Part shown: positions 6,901 through 11,335 of the stretch, in pieces
How the letters are laid out: the number at the start of each line of letters is the position of its first letter
Position numbering within the stretch: position 1 is the first letter of the stretch
Assembly: GCA_013372875.1 (NCBI GenBank)
Contig: JABXIW010000315.1
Coordinates: 1-11,335 of the forward strand
Length of the DNA stretch: 11,335 nt
Direction: 5' to 3'
From: Gammaproteobacteria bacterium
GTDB lineage: Bacteria > Pseudomonadota > Gammaproteobacteria > Enterobacterales > Kangiellaceae
Notes under the pieces: generated by a model
Seen by the model: only the letters and a program-made list of their open reading frames with translations
Database searches by the model: none
Told to the model about the DNA's origin: nothing
Program-made: the position numbers and the translations under genes

Positions 6901-9443
6901 ACGGCACTCCTATTGGCTGCACTTTGCTTTTGTTGTTGGATTTTTTGACTAATGGCTTCGGCCGAAACTGGTTTGCTATAGAAGTAACCTTGCACAAAAT
7001 CGCAGCCATAATCGCGTAATAAGTTCATCTGTGCTTTGGTTTCCACCCCTTCGGCAACCACTTCGAGTTTCATAGCTTTAGATAAAGCGATAACCGCTTG
7101 CACGATATGAATATCATTTGCCGATTCAGGGATTGCCGAGATAAAGGCCTTGTCAATTTTTAAATAATGCAGAGGCAACGACTTTAAATAACCTAATGAT
7201 GAGTAACCAGTTCCAAAATCATCAATCGAGAGGCTGACTCCAAGATCGGTAATCTTTTGCAATAAACTCGCGGTTACATCGATATTCTCGATCAATGCGG
7301 TTTCAGTGATTTCAATTGTCAAGAAGTTAGCAATGTCCTTAATGGCCTCTAAAGACTTTAATAAGTCATTAAAAACTGAGCTATTTTTTAACTGGTAGGC
7401 GGAAACGTTAACCGAAAGTTTGAATTGGTATTGTGATTCTTGGATCCAATCTCTAGCTTGTTCTGCAGATTTTTTTATAACGATCTCACTGAGCTTGTGG
7501 ATCATGCCGGTTTCTTCGGCGATGGGAATAAATTCTTCGGGAGAAATTAGGCCTAACTCTGCATGCTGCCAACGAATTAAGGCTTCAACGCCAACCATTG
7601 TGCCAGTTGCCAATTGATACTGAGGTTGATAAACCAGATAAAAGTCTTCATCTTCAATAGCGTGACGCATCGCTGATTCCAGGCTAATGCGTCGCATAAC
7701 TTGCTGATTGACATCTGTTGAATAAACTTGAGTTTTAGGATCAGGCAAACTTTTGGCTAAGAACATAGCCATGTCAGCATCTTTTAATAACTTAGATGCC
7801 TGCTTTGAAGACTCAGAATAAGTGGTGATGCCGATACTAACTTTGGTGTTAACTACAATATCGTCAATACTAATCGGTGCTGCAATGGCTCGGTGAATAC
7901 TTTGTGCGATTTGTTTAGCATCTTCTATGGTTTTATCTATTAGTAAGATGGCAAATTCATCGCCGCCAATTCTTGCCACTAAATCAGATGCTGTTACTTG
8001 GGCTTTAAGTCTTTGCGCTATTTCAATCAATAATTGATCACCTACTTTATGCCCGAAGGAGTCATTAACCCATTTAAATCGATACAAATCGAGGTAAAGT
8101 AAGGATAAATTCTTGTGGTTTTTACTGACCAATCTAATCTCATTTTTTAAACGTTGATTAAAATGATGGCGATTGGCTAATTGTGTTAAAGAGTCGTTAT
8201 GGGCTAAATTTTCAATTACCTTTATTTGCGAGTCGCGGATAAACTCGGTCGAAATTCGACTCGAGAAAATTTGCAATAACGCCTTGTGTTGAATATAAAA
8301 ATTAACCGCAAAAGGGTTCATTTTTATAAGCCCTATAAGTCCTATGATGTGGCCATCGTGATCATTGACTGGTAACAGTAAAGTTGGGTGGCAATCAAAG
8401 TATGCGGTTCGCTCTTCTTGATTAAACAACAAATATTCTTGCTTCGAGAAGTCATCGGGCAACTCTATAGTGGATTGATAGAGCTTATCGGGATCCATCA
8501 TGCGAACATCACTGAAGTAATGAGCGGTAGTCATGAAAATATTACGATCAGTCTTTTTTGCAATAATGGCACCGCGTAACGAAAGCGAGTCGGTTAAAAA
8601 GCACAGCATGGTATTGATATAATCATAACCAGTAATGCCGCGGGTATTGGTTTCGGCGTAATTAATTAACTCTTCAATTTGCTGACGCTCATTAATCTCG
8701 CTGTTTAATTTATTATTTAAATTTTGGATTCGTTGGATGCCGTTTTGTAGGTTATGAAAGAGTTCGTTAATTTTTCCAACAAGTAAGCCAAGCTCATTAT
8801 TTTTATGCTCGCTCTTAACAGTCAGTTGTTGCGGTTTATCAGCAAAAGGATCAATTGTGCTTAAATTTTTTGCAATAGATTGAATGGGCCGAGTGACAAA
8901 CTTGTAACTAAAATAGAGTAAGACCAAGGCAATTAAAACACTACGGATCAAGCCAGTAATTAGTGTTAGCCATGAGCGTTCAACAAAATGACCTAAAGAT
9001 GTATAAGGGTCAACATAGATTTCAACTGCGGCCTTGCTGTTATCAGCGCCCGATGGAATGGTCAGTGGAAAGCTCAGCTCACGAGGCTGGAATTTTGTGA
9101 AGTTTGAATACCAAACTTCATTGTCGCGGCTGGTTGGCCTTTCCCGAGCTTGAAAAATATCGCCGTAATCATCAATGATGGTCGCTTTTAAGATGGCTTC
9201 TTGGTCGAATAAATTATCAATGACCAGGGCGCCAAGATTTTCATCAAATTCGTAAACAGCTTTTTCGGCAGAAGGTTTTACTAAATCAATGATGTTATTG
9301 ATACTTTGATTAAACTGCTGATCTTGTTGACGATAATCGCTGTAAATTTGGAACAAGCTCAAAGCAATGCCTAATACAAAAGCAATAAGCATCGAATAAA
9401 TGGCTAGTTTTTTGTAGAGTCCTGACTTGAGTTGAAAATCCAT
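6897..9443 (-). CDS. Membrane-bound GGDEF-EAL cyclic-di-GMP enzyme with periplasmic sensor, HAMP and GAF regions
   Basis: Bifunctional-type cyclic-di-GMP protein of 848 residues. Domains: transmembrane 1 (13-34), periplasmic sensor (35-158), transmembrane 2 (159-182), HAMP (183-238), coiled coil, GAF-like (about 265-403), GGDEF (408-575) and EAL (585-838). GGDEF is intact at 493-497; the metal Asp452 is kept but the next conserved Asp is Tyr454. The inhibitory RxxD site reads TASD (484-487), so product inhibition is unlikely. The EAL side has E620, N679, E711, E714, D741, D742, K762, E798 and Q818, matching RocR spacing closely, so phosphodiesterase activity is expected. I chose ATG 9443: GAGGGGG (9451-9457) lies 7 bases upstream, against 1 base for the in-frame TTG at 9449. 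It starts 2 bases after the binding-protein stop. Whether net activity is synthesis or breakdown cannot be read from sequence. Confidence 0.95.
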   Translation of the reverse strand: MDFQLKSGLYKKLAIYSMLIAFVLGIALSLFQIYSDYRQQDQQFNQSINNIIDLVKPSAEKAVYEFDENLGALVIDNLFDQEAILKATIIDDYGDIFQARERPTSRDNEVWYSNFTKFQPRELSFPLTIPSGADNSKAAVEIYVDPYTSLGHFVERSWLTLITGLIRSVLIALVLLYFSYKFVTRPIQSIAKNLSTIDPFADKPQQLTVKSEHKNNELGLLVGKINELFHNLQNGIQRIQNLNNKLNSEINERQQIEELINYAETNTRGITGYDYINTMLCFLTDSLSLRGAIIAKKTDRNIFMTTAHYFSDVRMMDPDKLYQSTIELPDDFSKQEYLLFNQEERTAYFDCHPTLLLPVNDHDGHIIGLIGLIKMNPFAVNFYIQHKALLQIFSSRISTEFIRDSQIKVIENLAHNDSLTQLANRHHFNQRLKNEIRLVSKNHKNLSLLYLDLYRFKWVNDSFGHKVGDQLLIEIAQRLKAQVTASDLVARIGGDEFAILLIDKTIEDAKQIAQSIHRAIAAPISIDDIVVNTKVSIGITTYSESSKQASKLLKDADMAMFLAKSLPDPKTQVYSTDVNQQVMRRISLESAMRHAIEDEDFYLVYQPQYQLATGTMVGVEALIRWQHAELGLISPEEFIPIAEETGMIHKLSEIVIKKSAEQARDWIQESQYQFKLSVNVSAYQLKNSSVFNDLLKSLEAIKDIANFLTIEITETALIENIDVTASLLQKITDLGVSLSIDDFGTGYSSLGYLKSLPLHYLKIDKAFISAIPESANDIHIVQAVIALSKAMKLEVVAEGVETKAQMNLLRDYGCDFVQGYFYSKPVSAEAISQKIQQQKQSAANRSAV

Positions 9444-9445
9444 GA

Positions 9446-10252
9446 TCAAGCCCCCTCATCATCAACACGGACATCGCTATCCGCATTATCATCTTGGTGC
9501 ATTTGCTCTGAGACTTCGCTTAACACCTGAGCACGTTGATCTGCTATACGTTGCCAAATGATATTGTTATCTGCTTTATTTAATTTGCCGTTGCGTGAGA
9601 TAGCAAAAAAGTAGGATTTAGACGTAATCGGCGTTTCTGAATAGTGTATTTTGGAACTAAAACTCTTGTTATACCAATCAATAACCGAAGGCAATGTGAC
9701 GACCGAGCCGTTATTTTCCCTGAGCAACCGCTTGATATTCTGCAAGTCATTTATGGCCGAATCATCGACTTCAATGTTTTTACTCTTCAAATCCAAACCA
9801 ATTGAGTAGCCGCGCGGCACTCTGATCGGCTTTGGGATATTACTTAAATCGCCATCAAACGAATACTGGGTTTTGTGAGGGGTTGCAACGATGTATTCCA
9901 CTTGGGAAACTCGCCACTCTGAACGAGGATTAGTTTTTGCATCTTCAGGATAGTAAAGGTATGCCGTCCGGGACTCACTAAATGATGCTGTCGCAACTGC
10001 GTCATAAAATCCTTTTTCCAAGCCTTTAAGGCACCGCTTCCAAGGCACCGCCAAAAATTGGTATTGATAATTAAGAGAGTCTAAGGCCGATGAAATGATT
10101 TCGATGTGGATACCTTTGGCTTGCTCCTTTTCGAGATAAATAAATGGTAACCAATTATTGTTGTCGATACAGATTCTTAGCGGCGCAACTTCTGCCTTAG
10201 CCGTTTGCAGACTAAACAAAACGAAGAAAAATCCAGCTACAAATCGATACAT
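9446..10252 (-). CDS. Periplasmic solute-binding protein, SBP_bac_3-like, without transporter genes
   Basis: Protein of 268 residues with a clean signal peptide (1-20, cleavage after QTAKA). The rest resembles the bacterial extracellular solute-binding family 3: LRICIDNNNWLPFIY (25-39), GIHIEIISSALDSL (47-60), and FSESRTAYLYYPED (91-104). In the last, Arg95 sits where amino-acid-binding members hold the ligand carboxylate. A second-lobe segment runs from IRVPRGYSIG (143-152). No permease or ATPase gene is nearby; the next gene downstream is a membrane GGDEF-EAL protein. A sensory rather than transport role is therefore inferred. The last 16 residues are acidic (seven Asp/Glu), and their codons supply the next gene's ribosome-binding site. 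AAGGA abuts the ATG with no spacing, which is poor, but the signal peptide supports this start. The ligand is unknown. Confidence 0.82.
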   Translation of the reverse strand: MYRFVAGFFFVLFSLQTAKAEVAPLRICIDNNNWLPFIYLEKEQAKGIHIEIISSALDSLNYQYQFLAVPWKRCLKGLEKGFYDAVATASFSESRTAYLYYPEDAKTNPRSEWRVSQVEYIVATPHKTQYSFDGDLSNIPKPIRVPRGYSIGLDLKSKNIEVDDSAINDLQNIKRLLRENNGSVVTLPSVIDWYNKSFSSKIHYSETPITSKSYFFAISRNGKLNKADNNIIWQRIADQRAQVLSEVSEQMHQDDNADSDVRVDDEGA

Positions 10253-10311
10253 TCCTTGTGGCCAATTATCAGAATTTCTTACCTTGTAATCAGCATACCA
10301 CTTTTTTATAA

Positions 10312-10340
10312 AGTATTGAAATTAAAGTGATTTAAGTCAA
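10312..10340 (-). promoter_or_regulatory. Candidate promoter of the binding-protein / GGDEF-EAL / porin operon
   Basis: On the minus strand TTGACT (10340-10335, five of six -35 matches) is followed after exactly 17 bases by AATACT (10317-10312, four of six -10 matches). Transcription would start near 10305, about 50 bases before the first gene. A second candidate is an extended -10, TGGTATGCT (10300-10292), with a weak -35 TTCAAT 17 bases upstream. Either fits the single operon read from here. Confidence 0.45.
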
Positions 10341-10341
10341 A
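10326..10341. promoter_or_regulatory. CRP/FNR-family-like palindrome over the -35
   Basis: AGTGATTTAAGTCAAA fits the CRP consensus TGTGA-N6-TCACA at 8 of 10 positions. Its inner part GTGAT-TTAA-GTCAA also matches the FNR/ANR consensus TTGAT-N4-ATCAA at 8 of 10. It overlaps the proposed -35 of the operon promoter, which would suit repression. The match is imperfect and AT-rich, so it is only a candidate. Confidence 0.3.
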
Positions 10342-10349
10342 TTTGCATT

Positions 10350-10371
10350 AAAAAAGGCTCCGCAGAGCCTT
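10350..10371 (-). terminator. Rho-independent terminator of purC
   Basis: Read on the minus strand, AAGGCTC-TGCG-GAGCCTT forms a 7-bp stem with a 4-base loop and runs into TTTTTT. It lies about 25 bases after the purC stop codon and separates purC from the downstream operon, which is transcribed in the same direction. Confidence 0.9.
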
Positions 10372-10394
10372 ATAAAAATAATTACTAATTAAAA

Positions 10395-11335
10395 TCAATC
10401 AATTAGCTCAAACTCATCACGCAAGATCTGAATAATTTCGGCTTTCGGGTTATCTGAAAGATGAATTTTCTCGCCAGTAATTTTCTCAGCGATGCCCACG
10501 TAGGTTTCGGTGATCATATTAATAGCGCTAATGGGGAGCTCGTTATCGCGCGCCAAGGCTTCACGCTCATCCATGCGGTTTTTGTTTAGCAAAATATCTG
10601 GATCTGGGAAATACTTTAGTAAGAACTGGCGGAAGCCTTCTTTAGAGTTTTCTACGATTTTTCCTTGCTCTTTAAAAATTGTGCCATCCCAAATTCGCGA
10701 TGAATCTGGTGTGCCCACCTCGTCCATGTAGATTAATTTATCGTTACCAGCTTTATCTTTAACATAACCAAATTCAAACTTGGTATCGACAAACATTTGA
10801 TCCAGTTTGGCAAGCTCATCACTGATAACATTAAAGCCGTCTTTGAGTAGTTTTTCATAAAGACTAATGTCGTCCTTTGAAGCAAAGTTAAAGGCTTCGA
10901 AGTTATCTTCGATGTTTTTGCGACTGATGTTCACATCGTCTTGCGCTGGAACGCCCGGAATACCTTCCAAAATGCCTTTGGTTGAAGGTGTGATTAGCAA
11001 TTCATCGAGTTTTTGATCTTTGGTTAAGCCTTCTGGCAGAGTGATTCCGCAAAATTCGCGCTCGCCATCGGCATAAGCGCGCCACATAGAGCCTGTGATG
11101 TATTGGCGTGCGATGGCCTCGATCTTAACCGGTTTAGCTTTTTGCACTATCCAGACAAAGGGATGAGGAATTTCAAGGATATGGCTATCAGCTAAACCAT
11201 TTTCGCGGAATAACTTGAACCAATGATTGGAGACAGCATTTAAAGCCGCTCCTTTGCCAGGAACACCGCGCACATCACCTTCACCACGCCAGATGCAATC
11301 AAAAGCTGAGATACGGTCACTGATCACCATAATCG
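10395..11335 (-). CDS. purC: SAICAR synthase PurC, long form, 5' end outside window
   Basis: Phosphoribosylaminoimidazole-succinocarboxamide synthase joins aspartate to CAIR using ATP in purine synthesis. The frame stays open past the Met codon at 11330 (an upstream Ile codon is visible, and IMVISDR is the family's internal sequence), so that Met is not the start. About 312 residues are seen; the long form found in Vibrio and Shewanella is about 367, so some 50-60 N-terminal residues are missing. Counting from the 11330 Met, visible motifs are SDRISAFD (4-11), PGKG (24-27), [20 protein letters not shown] (66-85, signature 1), FVDTKFEFG (180-188, signature 2) and [12 protein letters not shown] (203-214). 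It ends in a clear terminator and is a separate transcription unit. Cytoplasmic. Confidence 0.96.
   Translation of the reverse strand, partial: IMVISDRISAFDCIWRGEGDVRGVPGKGAALNAVSNHWFKLFRENGLADSHILEIPHPFVWIVQKAKPVKIEAIARQYITGSMWRAYADGEREFCGITLPEGLTKDQKLDELLITPSTKGILEGIPGVPAQDDVNISRKNIEDNFEAFNFASKDDISLYEKLLKDGFNVISDELAKLDQMFVDTKFEFGYVKDKAGNDKLIYMDEVGTPDSSRIWDGTIFKEQGKIVENSKEGFRQFLLKYFPDPDILLNKNRMDEREALARDNELPISAINMITETYVGIAEKITGEKIHLSDNPKAEIIQILRDEFELID

Noticed and set aside
9441..9449. TTG at 9449 as start of the GGDEF-EAL gene
   Set aside because: Only one base separates it from the GAGGGGG site; ATG at 9443 has a normal 7-base spacing.
11328..11335. Met codon at 11330 as the start of purC
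   Set aside because: The frame remains open upstream and the residues IMVISDR match an internal PurC segment, so the gene is cut by the window edge.
1..11335. CRISPR array, tRNA/rRNA genes, phage or defence genes
   Set aside because: No regularly spaced repeats, no recognisable tRNA or rRNA segment, and all sizeable coding frames belong to ordinary chromosomal families.

Overview
The window reads as chromosomal DNA of a free-living Gammaproteobacterium with moderate-to-low GC (not measured). The evidence is a divergent lptD / amgK-murU-djlA envelope locus of the kind seen in pseudomonads and relatives, a long-form PurC like those of marine gammaproteobacteria, a dimeric all-alpha dUTPase, and a Gram-negative OprP-type porin. 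A Kangiella-like or other oceanospirillalean relative is possible, but this is a guess. No mobile element, phage, CRISPR array or RNA gene was found.

Layout. Bases 1-1537 (minus) hold the N-terminal two thirds of LptD, running off the left edge. A 141-base divergent spacer leads into a tight plus-strand operon (1679-4230): an AmgK-type amino-sugar kinase, a MurU-type uridylyltransferase and the DnaJ-like co-chaperone DjlA. The 4231-4397 spacer carries a perfect 16-bp inverted repeat and a probable extended -10 promoter. It is followed by a dimeric dUTPase and a class III sirtuin (4398-5819). The sirtuin converges on, and overlaps by 11 bases, a three-gene minus-strand operon (10252 to 5809): a periplasmic solute-binding protein, a membrane GGDEF-EAL protein and an OprP-like outer-membrane porin. 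The three genes are packed with a 2-base gap and a 4-base overlap. Upstream of that operon lie a plausible promoter with a palindrome over its -35, then the rho-independent terminator of purC. purC fills 10395-11335 (minus) and is cut off at its 5' end by the right edge.

How the genes work together. The left half is envelope biogenesis: LPS insertion (LptD), peptidoglycan amino-sugar recycling to UDP-MurNAc (AmgK, MurU) and membrane-associated chaperoning (DjlA). The middle is nucleotide and NAD-dependent protein housekeeping. The most interesting part is the binding-protein / GGDEF-EAL / porin operon. It looks like an outer-membrane-to-cytosol sensing line: porin admits a ligand, binding protein captures it, and the membrane enzyme adjusts cyclic-di-GMP. 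The organisation is analogous to the known NspS-MbaA pair of Vibrio, but with a different binding-protein family and an added porin. The EAL catalytic residues are complete and the GGDEF core is intact, but the allosteric inhibitory RxxD site is absent. None of the genes is visibly frameshifted.
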